The notes: generated by a model not told the origin, from the letters alone. A stretch of DNA of 55,450 bases from an uncultured Oscillospiraceae bacterium (GCA_934481445.1 CAKSPC010000011.1:1-55450), one strand, 5' to 3'; positions 21,074-29,213 are shown, counted from the stretch's first letter. Made by a program: numbers and translations.

Positions 21074-23803
21074 TCACTCCTTTCCGCTGAGGTATTTTCT
21101 TGCCGTTGATGTTGATATACCCAGAGAGTCCGCAATTTTCGACATCGGATAGCCCGATGCGTCCATAGCCTTCATCTTGGCTATTTTTGCCTCGCTGAGT
21201 GTTGTCTTTGTCCTCGGCGTCGCCCTCTGCCGAAGATCGTCTATGTCTGCATTTTGAATTATCTGTGAAAGCTTGTTTTCAGATATTGCACCCGACTGTA
21301 TTGCCTCCCATTCACGGTCGGTAATTGTCACCTTTGTTCGCTTCGCCCCCACCTTTTCTCTCGCGGCAGCAAGCGCCTGCTGGTTCGCTTTCTTTATCTC
21401 TTTCTTGGTCATATCGGGATTATCTTTTCTCTTTGCGTCTACCACCGACTTTGCGATGACCTGCGCGTGCCTCTCCCGTGGCGCGTTCATAAGCGCCACG
21501 TTGAGCTTCGCTGTCAGCGAAGCAACCTCGTTCGCATACACTTCCTTTGCCGAGGAGTCATATTTTATGCGCCCAGTGGTCACCATCTCCTTGCGAGCCT
21601 GATTTGCAAGGGACTTCATCTTGTTCGCGTATTCGGCATACGCTTCTTCCTGTGGGGTTCCCGATGAAAGAGTATGCGCATCGCGGGTTTCCGCCATCTT
21701 TGTGCTGGCCTGTGTGCGTTCGCGGGTCTTTCCATTCTTGTCAACGTATGTTTCGTGAACCTCTTTCCAGCTCTGTTCACCCGTTTCCTTGTCGATGATA
21801 GGACTGCCGCGGCGCTTTGTGACCTGCACCTCGGATTTGGACCGCGATATCAGTGTCGCCGCACCCTCATGGTATCTGCCGTCATCGTCATATGTACCCT
21901 GATACTTCTTTTTCAAGGCCTTTATGCCGTTGTCAGCCTCGCTTTGCTTGTAATCCAGCCCGTGTTTCTCCGCGTCTATGACCACCATCGAATGGCGGAC
22001 AGCCCTCGCTATCTCCTCGTTGGGTGCTCCCTTAAGGGTCATATCAGTGATAAGGTTTGAAATCTTACCCATCTCCGTCTGGGTATTTTTCATTTGCTTG
22101 AATGTGCCCTTTTCCTTGCCGCCGTATTCCAGCTTCGGGTCGAACCCCTCAAGTTCCTTCAGCGGCCGCTGCGAAGATATCTTCACCTTTCCGCCACACG
22201 GAATGACCATGACAGTATCGCCGTCAAAATCCGCTCCCGAAAGCCTGTCTGCAACGCTCTTGTTTATTCCCACAGCATCACGCGGATTAGAACCCATCAT
22301 CTTCTTTGCTTCTGTCTGTTTGTTGTTCACAGTAAGGATAGGTATCTCAAAGGTTCCTCCGTGAGGATATCTTATCAGAGCCACCTGCTCGCCGTCACGA
22401 TAGTTTGGGGCATATACCTCGTCGTCTTTCATCGACGGCACAGGCAAAATAACCTGATATCCCTGCCGCGGAAGTGCCGCTGCTTTAAGGTGCACTGCGG
22501 CAGCGTCGCAATCGTCAGAAAATGATTTCAGCAGCGCTTTCTTGACCGTGGGATTTGTAACCGAGCATATCTCGTCAAATTCAGCCTGTTTATCCGAAGC
22601 CGCGAGATCAAGTTGCTTTTTTATCAGCGACATATTCTGCTTTGAAAGGAACTGGGACGGCAGTTTATCGGCCCATTCGCCCCAGTCGCCTTCCTCGCCG
22701 CGCTTGTTGATCAATGAAAGCTGTTTCTTGCCATTTTCATCATAGTAATAACTCTGACCTCCGCCTTTTGTTCCCTTACCCGGGTCGTCAACCCCCTCCT
22801 TGATAAGAGAGCCGAAAGGATTGTCGGGGTCATTCTTGATTGGTTTGAGCACGCTGTTGCTCTTATCTCCGCAAAGTGGCGTCCCCTGCTTTTTGTTGGT
22901 GTTGAATATCATATCCACACCATCGGGTAAATCATCGCTGTACACAGCCATACCCTTGACATAATGTGTTCCATCAACCAGCACACGCACCTGCGCATAT
23001 TTTGATTCTCCGAGCGAGAGGTCGGGCACGTTTCTGCGTATCTCAACAAGCCCATCCTTGTCCACTCCGCCCTCTTCGGCATAGCGAACCTTTATACGAT
23101 TGCTGTCCATGCTCTTCGGATATACCCATTTCGGGTCGAACGTGTCGCCGCCGTCATGTGAAGTGTAGTCGTCTATGTAGTGGATATTGCTGAAGTCGTA
23201 AATATCCTTATGCTCCGTGCCCGGAGAGCATACGACTTTCATAATTGTCAGTTTGCCGGGATTCGTCGCCTGCGGCACTCTTCCGCCATAAACTTCATAA
23301 CCCTCCATCTCAAGCATATACAGTGCTTCTTTCAGCTTCTCCTGTGATACGCCGAGATTTCGCTCCACACCCGCGCCTACGTCGATCATTCCTTTTTCGG
23401 CTATCTGCTTTTTAAGGAACTCCGCCGTAGCTTTTGCCTGATTCATTCGAGCTTCAGAATTTGTGTTGAGAAGAGAACGCACCGAGCTATCGTTCGGGTA
23501 ACCCATTTTCTCTGCTATCTGCGCAAGGCTCAACCCCTTGTCGCGCAGAGCTTTTGCGGTCGCAACTTTCAGCGCTCTCTGCTCATCGCCGGCAACAGAC
23601 TTTTGAGCTCGGAACTCCGTTGTGGACATTCCGAAAGCGTCCGCTATCTGCTTTTCGGACAAGCCCTCTTTTTTCAGCTCGTCCACTCTTGCAAGAAAAT
23701 CCCCGCTGTGCTGATAAGGATTGTCGCCCGAACCCCAAGGATATCTCCCCGAACGCCGCGGCATTCCGTAGTGCATCAGAATATCATTGTCATGCTCTGC
23801 CAT
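21074..23803 (-). CDS. Single-chain double-psi-beta-barrel RNA polymerase (YonO-like) with terminal HTH domains
   Basis: 909 residues from the ATG at 23803. GADFDGDTVMVIP (Asp ~525, 527, 529) is the DxDGD metal-binding motif of multisubunit-type RNA polymerases (NADFDGD in beta prime) and of single-chain relatives such as SP-beta YonO and QDE-1; upstream ALIRYPHGGTFEIPI resembles the preceding conserved barrel strand. Length is close to YonO (~900). The N-terminus has HYGMPRRSGRYPWGSG and two helix-turn-helix units (LSEKQIADAFGMSTTEFR and LSLAQIAEKMGYP); the C-terminus has another (YPMSKIADSLGISTSTARK). It probably transcribes phage genes from phage-specific promoters; see the 27-nt elements. 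It is coupled to an upstream PD-(D/E)XK nuclease gene. Databases often name such proteins merely DNA-binding; the polymerase call rests on the motif and length. Confidence 0.72.
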   Translation of the reverse strand: MAEHDNDILMHYGMPRRSGRYPWGSGDNPYQHSGDFLARVDELKKEGLSEKQIADAFGMSTTEFRAQKSVAGDEQRALKVATAKALRDKGLSLAQIAEKMGYPNDSSVRSLLNTNSEARMNQAKATAEFLKKQIAEKGMIDVGAGVERNLGVSQEKLKEALYMLEMEGYEVYGGRVPQATNPGKLTIMKVVCSPGTEHKDIYDFSNIHYIDDYTSHDGGDTFDPKWVYPKSMDSNRIKVRYAEEGGVDKDGLVEIRRNVPDLSLGESKYAQVRVLVDGTHYVKGMAVYSDDLPDGVDMIFNTNKKQGTPLCGDKSNSVLKPIKNDPDNPFGSLIKEGVDDPGKGTKGGGQSYYYDENGKKQLSLINKRGEEGDWGEWADKLPSQFLSKQNMSLIKKQLDLAASDKQAEFDEICSVTNPTVKKALLKSFSDDCDAAAVHLKAAALPRQGYQVILPVPSMKDDEVYAPNYRDGEQVALIRYPHGGTFEIPILTVNNKQTEAKKMMGSNPRDAVGINKSVADRLSGADFDGDTVMVIPCGGKVKISSQRPLKELEGFDPKLEYGGKEKGTFKQMKNTQTEMGKISNLITDMTLKGAPNEEIARAVRHSMVVIDAEKHGLDYKQSEADNGIKALKKKYQGTYDDDGRYHEGAATLISRSKSEVQVTKRRGSPIIDKETGEQSWKEVHETYVDKNGKTRERTQASTKMAETRDAHTLSSGTPQEEAYAEYANKMKSLANQARKEMVTTGRIKYDSSAKEVYANEVASLTAKLNVALMNAPRERHAQVIAKSVVDAKRKDNPDMTKKEIKKANQQALAAAREKVGAKRTKVTITDREWEAIQSGAISENKLSQIIQNADIDDLRQRATPRTKTTLSEAKIAKMKAMDASGYPMSKIADSLGISTSTARKYLSGKE

Positions 23804-23808
23804 GGTTT

Positions 23809-24366
23809 TCACTTCTCCTGTTCTCTGAGTTTGTTTATCACCTTGTCAAAGGCAATGATCTTGTTGATTATTTCCGAAATATCCTCTGCCTTCGGCGTCA
23901 CCGCGGCTATGTCATTGTTCTGGTAGATACGCAGCTCAATGCCGATATCACCCGGGTTCTTCCTGTACTCAAGGCAGAACAGCGCAGCATATATTTCAAG
24001 CTGCTCGATATGCGCCGGTACGGCGCCGGTTTTCAGGTCATGTATCCTCAGCATATCGTCGCGGAACGAAATAGTGTCTGCCGTGCCAAAGCAGTTGTCC
24101 GAGTAATACAACACCTGCTCCGGGGTCATTTTGAATCCAACCGCGTCGTTTACATAGGAGTTCAGCGTCTTCGGTGATTTAGGCAGCTTCTGCCCGAGCC
24201 GTATGCACTGCGCCGCAAAATCGTGCAGCATTGTTCCGCGCTGCACCGCCTGTGCATTCGCGTAAACTTCAGCAACTTTCTGCTCATCATAATTTACCCA
24301 GTGGTATTTGCTTGCCCCGAGGAAAGCGTGCATGCCAACCAGCTTTGAGTGATCGTTGAAGTTCAT
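23809..24366 (-). CDS. PD-(D/E)XK (RecB/Cas4-like) nuclease
   Basis: 185 residues. FGTADTISF, LRIHDLKTG and QLEIYAALF correspond to the D...DxK...QxxxY pattern of RecB-type PD-(D/E)XK nucleases, with GTMLHDFAAQCI as the early His-containing motif. It probably processes DNA ends in replication or recombination. AAAGGAG precedes the ATG and its stop lies just before the RNA polymerase start. No Fe-S cysteine cluster is seen. Confidence 0.75.
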   Translation of the reverse strand: MNFNDHSKLVGMHAFLGASKYHWVNYDEQKVAEVYANAQAVQRGTMLHDFAAQCIRLGQKLPKSPKTLNSYVNDAVGFKMTPEQVLYYSDNCFGTADTISFRDDMLRIHDLKTGAVPAHIEQLEIYAALFCLEYRKNPGDIGIELRIYQNNDIAAVTPKAEDISEIINKIIAFDKVINKLREQEK

Positions 24367-24385
24367 CTCATTCTCCTTTCAGAAA

Positions 24386-24425
24386 CAAAAAAGACCCATA
24401 CGGTGTTCCTGCTGCCGTATGGGTC
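24386..24425 (-). terminator. Strong intrinsic terminator
   Basis: Minus strand GACCCATACGG, 11-base loop, CCGTATGGGTC, then TTTTTTGTTT. It separates the coiled-coil gene from the nuclease-polymerase operon. Confidence 0.93.
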
Positions 24426-24496
24426 AAACCTATGATTAAATTTACTTGCAGTATTTCTAGCGCTCTGCAAAGCTAAGACTATCTGAAGCGTTCATC

Positions 24497-24766
24497 TCAT
24501 ATGAAAGGAACACACAGCCTGCACAAAAGCGCCGTTAGCTGTTCTTCCCTTGCTTTTTGCCGTGCCAAACGGTCGGCGGATTCTACGCCCAGCATTTCAC
24601 GATACAATGCTATCTGGTCCGCAAGAGCCTCATTTTCACTTTCCAAGCTTACCAGACGTTTCCTGAGCTCAGCATTCTCTGAACTTAATGAGTTTATTGT
24701 TCTAAGGTATCGCTCCTTCAGTTTTTCAAAGTGTTTCTCTGCGGCTGAGAATTTTCTTCCCTTCAT
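24497..24766 (-). CDS. Small coiled-coil protein
   Basis: 89 residues, nearly all coiled coil (LKERYLRTINSLSSENAELR, LESENEALADQIALYREML), with a basic N-terminus and a short hydrophobic Cys-containing end. ATG at 24766 is preceded by GGAGAGG; GTG at 24775 is an alternative. It is coupled to the VRR-NUC gene. No function assigned; it may be a dimeric partner or DNA-binding accessory. Confidence 0.65.
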   Translation of the reverse strand: MKGRKFSAAEKHFEKLKERYLRTINSLSSENAELRKRLVSLESENEALADQIALYREMLGVESADRLARQKAREEQLTALLCRLCVPFI

Positions 24767-24771
24767 TCTCA

Positions 24772-25077
24772 TCACCTCTCCCCGGTAAAAAATACAGATA
24801 GCTCATTAAGAACCTCGTCCTTGTTTTCCGGATAGACAAATCTCGAAAAAGACATCATGTTCATAAGGTTAACGTAGTAGTCCTGATTTGGACGGTGTGG
24901 AGCGCCCTCTGATCGTTTGCATTCAAGTGCCGCCCATTTCCCGCCGAATAATATCAGCAGGTCGGGTATTCCCTGTATTTGGTCTAACTTTATGACCACA
25001 CACCCGGGAAACATCGATTTCAGGGTTGCCCTCATTCTATCCTGAAATCCGCTTTCCAGCCGTGCACTCCTTGCCAT
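24772..25077 (-). CDS. VRR-NUC type PD-(D/E)XK nuclease
   Basis: 101 residues. GIPDLLILFGG and AALECKRSEG form the catalytic PD...ExK pair, followed by PNQDYYVNLM, the pattern of small phage VRR-NUC enzymes related to Holliday-junction resolvases. It likely resolves branched DNA before packaging. It overlaps the next gene and follows a 27-nt phage element with a short hairpin. Confidence 0.85.
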   Translation of the reverse strand: MARSARLESGFQDRMRATLKSMFPGCVVIKLDQIQGIPDLLILFGGKWAALECKRSEGAPHRPNQDYYVNLMNMMSFSRFVYPENKDEVLNELSVFFTGER

Positions 25078-25131
25078 TCATCTCACGCTCCTCCACAAAA
25101 AATAAAAGAAAGAGCAGTTTCTACCCTCTCT

Positions 25132-25158
25132 TCATAAAAGGGGATGTTTTTTTCGCGT
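25132..25158 (-). promoter_or_regulatory. 27-nt phage element, copy I
   Basis: Minus strand begins ACGCGAAA and ends TTTTATGA, 27 bases. It is followed at once by AAGAG...CTCTT and TTTATTTTTT, which would terminate a very short transcript (about 35 nt) before the VRR-NUC gene. Confidence 0.55.
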
Positions 25159-25200
25159 ATCCATAGAAGGACAAAAAAGAAGAAGCCTTGTTGATCATGT

Positions 25201-25234
25201 AAAAAGGGACCGATATAATTCGGTCCCTTTTATA
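25201..25234 (-). terminator. Terminator after lipoprotein gene
   Basis: Minus strand GGGACCGA, six-base loop, TCGGTCCC, then TTTTTAC. The plus strand also has a T run, so it may act both ways. Confidence 0.88.
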
Positions 25235-25260
25235 ACTGTCATGCTAAACTCAGCTCATAG

Positions 25261-25752
25261 TCAAGTCCTGCTGGCTCCACAAGTAACGGTAAATGAGTTC
25301 TGGTCAAAAATCAACTGAACCGAAACATAATATTTGCCGTCCTCTGTCTTAGCCTCGAACATATTGTTGCTGTCAGTGCGAGTATCAAACTTCACATCAG
25401 GGAACAGTTCCTTGCACGCCTCGACGTACTTGTCGTACTCGCCGTCCTTGTATCCGTCCACGGTGAAGCAATACATCTTCTCTCCGTCACTTACAACATC
25501 GAACGTTGCTCCCTCAAATATTGCAGACGCGTCGGGCAGCATATCCGCCAATGAAACCGCCGTGCTCTCATCTACTGCCTCCGCAACGCTATCGGAAGAC
25601 TTGTCGTCAGTTCCTTCATCCGCCGCTACACTATCTGTGACTTTATCGCTTGAAATATCAGCCACAGAATTTGCACCGCTTTCGCTACTGTTGGCGCACC
25701 CCGCACACATCAGCACGAAAGCCATAACCATCACCAAAATAACTTTCTTCAT
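25261..25752 (-). CDS. Phage-encoded lipoprotein (probable moron)
   Basis: 163 residues. MKKVILVMVMAFVLMCAGC is a lipoprotein signal peptide with Cys19 as the lipidation site, though the lipobox (MCAGC) is atypical. A Ser/Asp-rich linker (~20-70) leads to a compact C-terminal domain (FEGATFDVVSDGEKMYCFTV ... QNSFTVTCGASRT) with two Cys. It has its own consensus promoter and terminator within the phage block, so it is likely expressed during lysogeny. Surface-exposed phage lipoproteins commonly block superinfection; that role is inferred only. Confidence 0.8.
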   Translation of the reverse strand: MKKVILVMVMAFVLMCAGCANSSESGANSVADISSDKVTDSVAADEGTDDKSSDSVAEAVDESTAVSLADMLPDASAIFEGATFDVVSDGEKMYCFTVDGYKDGEYDKYVEACKELFPDVKFDTRTDSNNMFEAKTEDGKYYVSVQLIFDQNSFTVTCGASRT

Positions 25753-25928
25753 ATAAACTATCCTCCTCAAAAATATCAGCCAAGCAACCCCAAAACGCCC
25801 TGAAAAATATCCCTCCGGAGATTTTTTGAAGACCGCCGCGATAAAGGAGGGGGTGTGTTTTTGGATACCCTCCCCCCATGGGTACATTTGGTTTACTTGA
25901 TAGATTTCGACACGAAACCCTTGACAAG

Positions 25929-25957
25929 ATTATACCACAACGAGTGCTTGATGTCAA
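25929..25957 (-). promoter_or_regulatory. Consensus sigma-70 promoter of lipoprotein gene
   Basis: On the minus strand TTGACA (25957-25952), 17 bases, TATAAT (25934-25929). Perfect host-type promoter. Confidence 0.92.
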
Positions 25958-25984
25958 TGTTTTTTTATTTTTTGGCAGATGCTT

Positions 25985-26226
25985 GCCCAAATACCCACTT
26001 TTAATTATACTATTATATTATACTTAAAATTTTTTATCGCATTAAATAGCAAATAAAAGTGGGCAAATGGGCACAGCCTTGTCAAGCCGCATGGTTAAGC
26101 CATTTATTGACATTCGTTATCATATAACTTTTGGCCAAATGCCCACTTTTGAAATGGTCATTTATGCATAGCTGACTGAAAAACCAAATTAAAAGCGGGC
26201 AGTGACATTAAAAGCGGCCATTTTTA
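25985..26226. repeat. Cluster of five related repeats around an AT-rich core (candidate origin or operator)
   Basis: Copies of a TAAAAGYGGGC-based repeat: 25985-26003 (minus), 26054-26072 (plus), 26133-26151 (minus), ~26189-26204 (plus) and ~26208-26226 (plus). The first two form an inverted pair flanking about 50 bases of almost pure A/T (26001-26053). No gene lies in 25958-26223. The layout resembles an iteron-plus-unwinding-element origin or a multi-operator control region. Confidence 0.6.
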
Positions 26227-26436
26227 ATCGAAACGCTTGCCGGTTTTCTTGTCGATAAGGGCAATTCGTCCCTCAAGCTCAAAGCCCGCAAGGTCACACG
26301 CGGCGAAGATTATTCTGAGAAGCTTGCTGAGTTTCCGCTCTTCGCGCGACAGATTCTTCAATGCTGTAGAAGCAGTAGGGTCAGAATAGCCGTATTCATT
26401 GTGCATACCGTCATTCTTATCTCCTATTTTAGCCAT
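26224..26436 (-). CDS. Small phage protein of unknown function
   Basis: 70 residues, charged, with a helical middle (LSREERKLSKLLRIIFAACD) and a basic end (IDKKTGKRFD). GGAGGTGAAC precedes the ATG. It follows the ThyX-like gene by one base and its stop codon lies in the last repeat of the AT-rich cluster. Not recognised. Confidence 0.65.
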   Translation of the reverse strand: MAKIGDKNDGMHNEYGYSDPTASTALKNLSREERKLSKLLRIIFAACDLAGFELEGRIALIDKKTGKRFD

Positions 26437-26437
26437 G

Positions 26438-27109
26438 TTAGTTCACCTCCAATGTTATAAGTTCGCTGCAAGGCAGGGTTTTCATCCACTCGCATATGGC
26501 AAGCCATTCGGGAAGTCTGTGCTTGTGCCGCTGTCTGTAAATATTGTTCAGTGTTTCGTATGATAAGCATACCGTTCTCCTCTGATTATAAGAAGACGGC
26601 AAAAGCTGTATCAGAGTATGCCAGTATTCTTCCGATTTGGTATCTAAATACATCTGTCGGAAGCTGTTAAGCGCCGGTATGATGAATTTTTCGAGTACAT
26701 CTTTGCCTGAAAACACACTATCCGAACACTGTTCATGCCAAATCGGCTCATTTGTCAGGTGTTCATGCGAAAAGTCAGAAATGACGAATGGCTTTTTTGT
26801 GATACGGTGCATGGTAGAGCAAGAATTTGCTACGGTCCCTACCTTGTATGTATCGAACTGCTTCCACCAGTACAGGGGAGCGTTCATAGTGACCCAAACA
26901 TACATCATACGACGGAACTTAGCGTGCTCCGGCGTGAGAGCAGCCAGCTTTCTCATAAGCTGCAGGTCGTTCTCGCCCAGTCGAAAGCTGCCCTCATCAT
27001 CCGTTTCGCTGTCCGACTTATTCCAGCTATTGTGAGGGTTTCTCATTCCCTGAATGACCATTTTGTACTGTTCCGGCGATAATGTTACCGCCTCAATGAT
27101 TTCTATCAT
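26438..27109 (-). CDS. ThyX-like phage protein (function uncertain)
   Basis: 223 residues from the ATG at 27109 (GGAGGAATTTCA upstream; the longer frame crosses a terminator). FRRMMYVWVTMNAPLYWWKQ, followed by NSCSTMHRI and later LPSSYNQRRTVCLSYETL, resembles a phage family distantly related to flavin-dependent thymidylate synthase, in which an aromatic-rich block replaces the usual first ThyX helix. The canonical RHRxxSxNExSxRY signature is absent, so catalysis is doubtful. A nucleotide-metabolism role would fit the replication neighbourhood. Confidence 0.5.
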   Translation of the reverse strand: MIEIIEAVTLSPEQYKMVIQGMRNPHNSWNKSDSETDDEGSFRLGENDLQLMRKLAALTPEHAKFRRMMYVWVTMNAPLYWWKQFDTYKVGTVANSCSTMHRITKKPFVISDFSHEHLTNEPIWHEQCSDSVFSGKDVLEKFIIPALNSFRQMYLDTKSEEYWHTLIQLLPSSYNQRRTVCLSYETLNNIYRQRHKHRLPEWLAICEWMKTLPCSELITLEVN

Positions 27110-27121
27110 TGAAATTCCTCC

Positions 27122-27155
27122 AAAAAAGAAAAGGACCGTAACTGTAACGGTCCTT
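27122..27155 (-). terminator. Intrinsic terminator
   Basis: Minus strand AAGGACCGT, seven-base loop, ACGGTCCTT, then TTCTTTTTT. It abuts the ribosome site of the ThyX-like gene. Confidence 0.9.
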
Positions 27156-27181
27156 ACCAAATAGTATATTGTTATAGAATG

Positions 27182-27391
27182 TTAGACGCGTTTTCTGACA
27201 GACGCAAGCGTTTTTCTGACATATATGTCGCACTGTTTTTTGCATTCGGGGTACTCCCGGCAACCACACATATTGCACATCACCTCTGCTCGTCCGAGAT
27301 CAGGAATCTCCTGATACTCCTGTCGGCATTCAAGCTTCCATGTGCCGTCTTTCTGCTTCACCGGTTCTGCCACATCAACTTTGATTTTCAT
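27182..27391 (-). CDS. Cys-rich small protein, paralogue A
   Basis: 69 residues. A conserved N-terminal beta region (PVKQKDGTWKLE) is followed by MCNMCGCREYPECKKQC, five cysteines suited to zinc binding. It is a tandem paralogue of the next gene upstream (27457-27666). GAGGAGG precedes the ATG. Function unknown. Confidence 0.75.
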   Translation of the reverse strand: MKIKVDVAEPVKQKDGTWKLECRQEYQEIPDLGRAEVMCNMCGCREYPECKKQCDIYVRKTLASVRKRV

Positions 27392-27407
27392 GTAACAACC
27401 TCCTCAC

Positions 27408-27438
27408 AAAAAGTAAAGAGCTGTAACAAACCCCTTAC
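27408..27438 (-). terminator. Intrinsic terminator between Cys-rich paralogues
   Basis: Minus strand GTAAGGGG and CTCTTTAC pair (with G-U pairs), then TTTTTGTG. Confidence 0.65.
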
Positions 27439-27456
27439 GTTGCTATTTATGCGTGT

Positions 27457-27666
27457 TCATACTTTGCTTCTCATACTCTTGGGAACCTGCGGAAGATATG
27501 CCTTGCACCATTCCTTGCAATCAGGATAAGTTCCAAATCCACAGAAATTACATATCAATTCTTCGCGTCCCAAAGGAGGCACCTCTTCCTCAATCTCTCT
27601 GATAACAACTTTCCAAGTGCCATCAGGCTGCTTTACCGGGTCTGCCACACGTGTTTTAACCTTCAT
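27457..27666 (-). CDS. Cys-rich small protein, paralogue B
   Basis: 69 residues from the ATG at 27666 (GGAGGTGACAGT upstream). PVKQPDGTWKVVIRE and LICNFCGFGTYPDCKEWC align with paralogue A, including CxxC and CxxxC spacing, so the pair arose by tandem duplication. Each copy has its own terminator. Probably a small zinc protein; no known partner. Confidence 0.75.
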   Translation of the reverse strand: MKVKTRVADPVKQPDGTWKVVIREIEEEVPPLGREELICNFCGFGTYPDCKEWCKAYLPQVPKSMRSKV

Positions 27667-27721
27667 ACTGTCACCTCCAAACTGCGATATAAAATCTTTG
27701 AACATATTATATCACAGACAA

Positions 27722-27755
27722 AACGAAAAGTAAAGGGCTTTTTCAAGCCCTTTAC
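27722..27755 (-). terminator. Strong intrinsic terminator
   Basis: Minus strand GTAAAGGGCTT, short loop, AAGCCCTTTAC, then TTTTCGTTTTG. It ends the 63-residue gene. Confidence 0.9.
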
Positions 27756-27774
27756 CCGCCGTGGACAAGGTCGG

Positions 27775-27966
27775 TTAAGAAATCAATATTTCGTACCGTC
27801 TTGCAAGCTCATCGAATATATCTTCGGTTGTGTTTGCTCTTATATGGAACTCAATACGTCCTTTACCGTTCATAACGGTTTCTACCATACCTTGTAGCCC
27901 TTCAGAGAACAACAACCTTAAGCATATACCGAGTTGCTTGTTATTTACGGCTCGCATATAATGCAT
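27775..27966 (-). CDS. Small phage protein of unknown function
   Basis: 63 residues with AAAGGAGG upstream; alpha/beta, with a hydrophobic helix (QLGICLRLLFSEGLQGMVET) and an acidic C-terminal helix. Not recognised. Confidence 0.65.
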   Translation of the reverse strand: MHYMRAVNNKQLGICLRLLFSEGLQGMVETVMNGKGRIEFHIRANTTEDIFDELARRYEILIS

Positions 27967-27983
27967 AACCTTTTACCTCCTTT

Positions 27984-28010
27984 CCATAAAAGGAGTTGCT
28001 ATTTATGCGT
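27984..28010 (-). promoter_or_regulatory. 27-nt phage element, divergent copy J
   Basis: Minus strand begins ACGCATAA and ends TTTTATGG, 27 bases, followed by AAAGGAGG of the 63-residue gene. A still weaker version ends at 27454 (ACGCATAAATAGCAAC shared with J) in the leader of Cys-rich paralogue A. Confidence 0.45.
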
Positions 28011-29210
28011 ATTCACGAACCTGCCGATGTTGAAATCCCGCTTGGCTTTGAGCGCCCGTGATATTGAAATATCAATGGAAGCATAGGACTTCAGGTGGTA
28101 AAAATATAAATCATAGAACGGCGTATTGAGCCTGTCTATCCTGCCGCTTGCCTGCTCCATAACTTTATAGCTATAATTCTGCGAGTAGAATATGATCGTA
28201 TCCGTTCTGATACAATTCCACCCCTCGCAACCTGCCGTGTACTGCACAAGATAAACCCATTTATCCCCCTCGGGGACAGTTTGGTGCTTATGTCCGTTCC
28301 ATTCCGAAATATCAGTCCCGTCGGGATATGGCAGGTTCTTCAGAATATCAAGCTCGTAGTCAAAATTATAAAAAATGATGACCTTAGGATGCTTCTTCAG
28401 GATATCAATGACTTCTTTACCCCGCGACGGGTCAGAATTCACAACCCTCCGCAGCGCAAAACATAGCTCACCGCCGGTTTCAAGCGGTCTATCCTCCCAT
28501 ATGCTCCAGCGGCGCCTGAAAATATCTTTGTAGGTCATCTGGTCATAGTCGGTGAAAATATCAATGTGATTAGCCTTGGTATTCCGCTTGAAATCCATGT
28601 CAACAAGAATCGAATCTCTCAAACGTATCAGCCGACCCGTGTTAATATACCTGTCCACTTTCGGGAATTTGACGCGGTGGTCAAATATCACGTGCTCCCG
28701 TAAGAACTCGGTTCTGTTCTTGTAGAACCCGTTTGCAAGGAACACCGGAATATAATCCTGCCAAGAGTCCCCGGGGGTGGCCGAAAGTAATATCCAATCA
28801 TTCTTTTTTGCAATTTTCAGAAAGGATTTTACCCATTCGCCGCGTCCAACGACCCGCTGCTCGTCAAATATAAAAAAAGCACCTTCCGTGTCTTTATATT
28901 TAACGATATTGTTCCACGAATCAATAATTACCTTGTGCTGGTAAATATCAATGTTTCTGTCCGGGGAGATAAGGAAGGGCGCACATTCGCCCTCCCACTC
29001 CAAAGTATCCCGTTTTCTTGCCGTAGTGATGATGACAAGATCCTGCGGAGGGTCGCCCATCGGAAAATATCTATCTCCCAGCCCGCCGCCGTTCTTTATG
29101 AAGTAGTAAGCAAGCGCCGTACGGGATTTCCCCGAACCGACGCCCCCGCAGAGTATGCAGCCGTTCTTCATTTTTTTCACAGCCTCAAGCTGATAGTCAT
29201 ACAGCTCCAT
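27999..29210 (-). CDS. Compact SF2 DNA helicase
   Basis: 403 residues. Motif I CGGVGSGKSRTA (~22-33), motif Ia VIITTARKRD, motif II FIFDEQR (DEQR in place of DEAH), motif III LLSATPG, motif V region VQYTAGCEGWN and motif VI QASGRIDR. This is the minimal SNF2/DEAD-like helicase usual in replication modules of clostridial phages. GGGAG precedes the ATG. It lies just downstream of the ssDNA-binding and polymerase genes in the same run. Confidence 0.9.
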   Translation of the reverse strand: MELYDYQLEAVKKMKNGCILCGGVGSGKSRTALAYYFIKNGGGLGDRYFPMGDPPQDLVIITTARKRDTLEWEGECAPFLISPDRNIDIYQHKVIIDSWNNIVKYKDTEGAFFIFDEQRVVGRGEWVKSFLKIAKKNDWILLSATPGDSWQDYIPVFLANGFYKNRTEFLREHVIFDHRVKFPKVDRYINTGRLIRLRDSILVDMDFKRNTKANHIDIFTDYDQMTYKDIFRRRWSIWEDRPLETGGELCFALRRVVNSDPSRGKEVIDILKKHPKVIIFYNFDYELDILKNLPYPDGTDISEWNGHKHQTVPEGDKWVYLVQYTAGCEGWNCIRTDTIIFYSQNYSYKVMEQASGRIDRLNTPFYDLYFYHLKSYASIDISISRALKAKRDFNIGRFVNTHK

Positions 29211-29213
29211 AGT

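Noticed and set aside
24426..24496. Possible tRNA between the terminator and the coiled-coil gene
   Set aside because: A TTAGC...AGAGC-like stretch is present, but no T arm or matching acceptor stem can be built.
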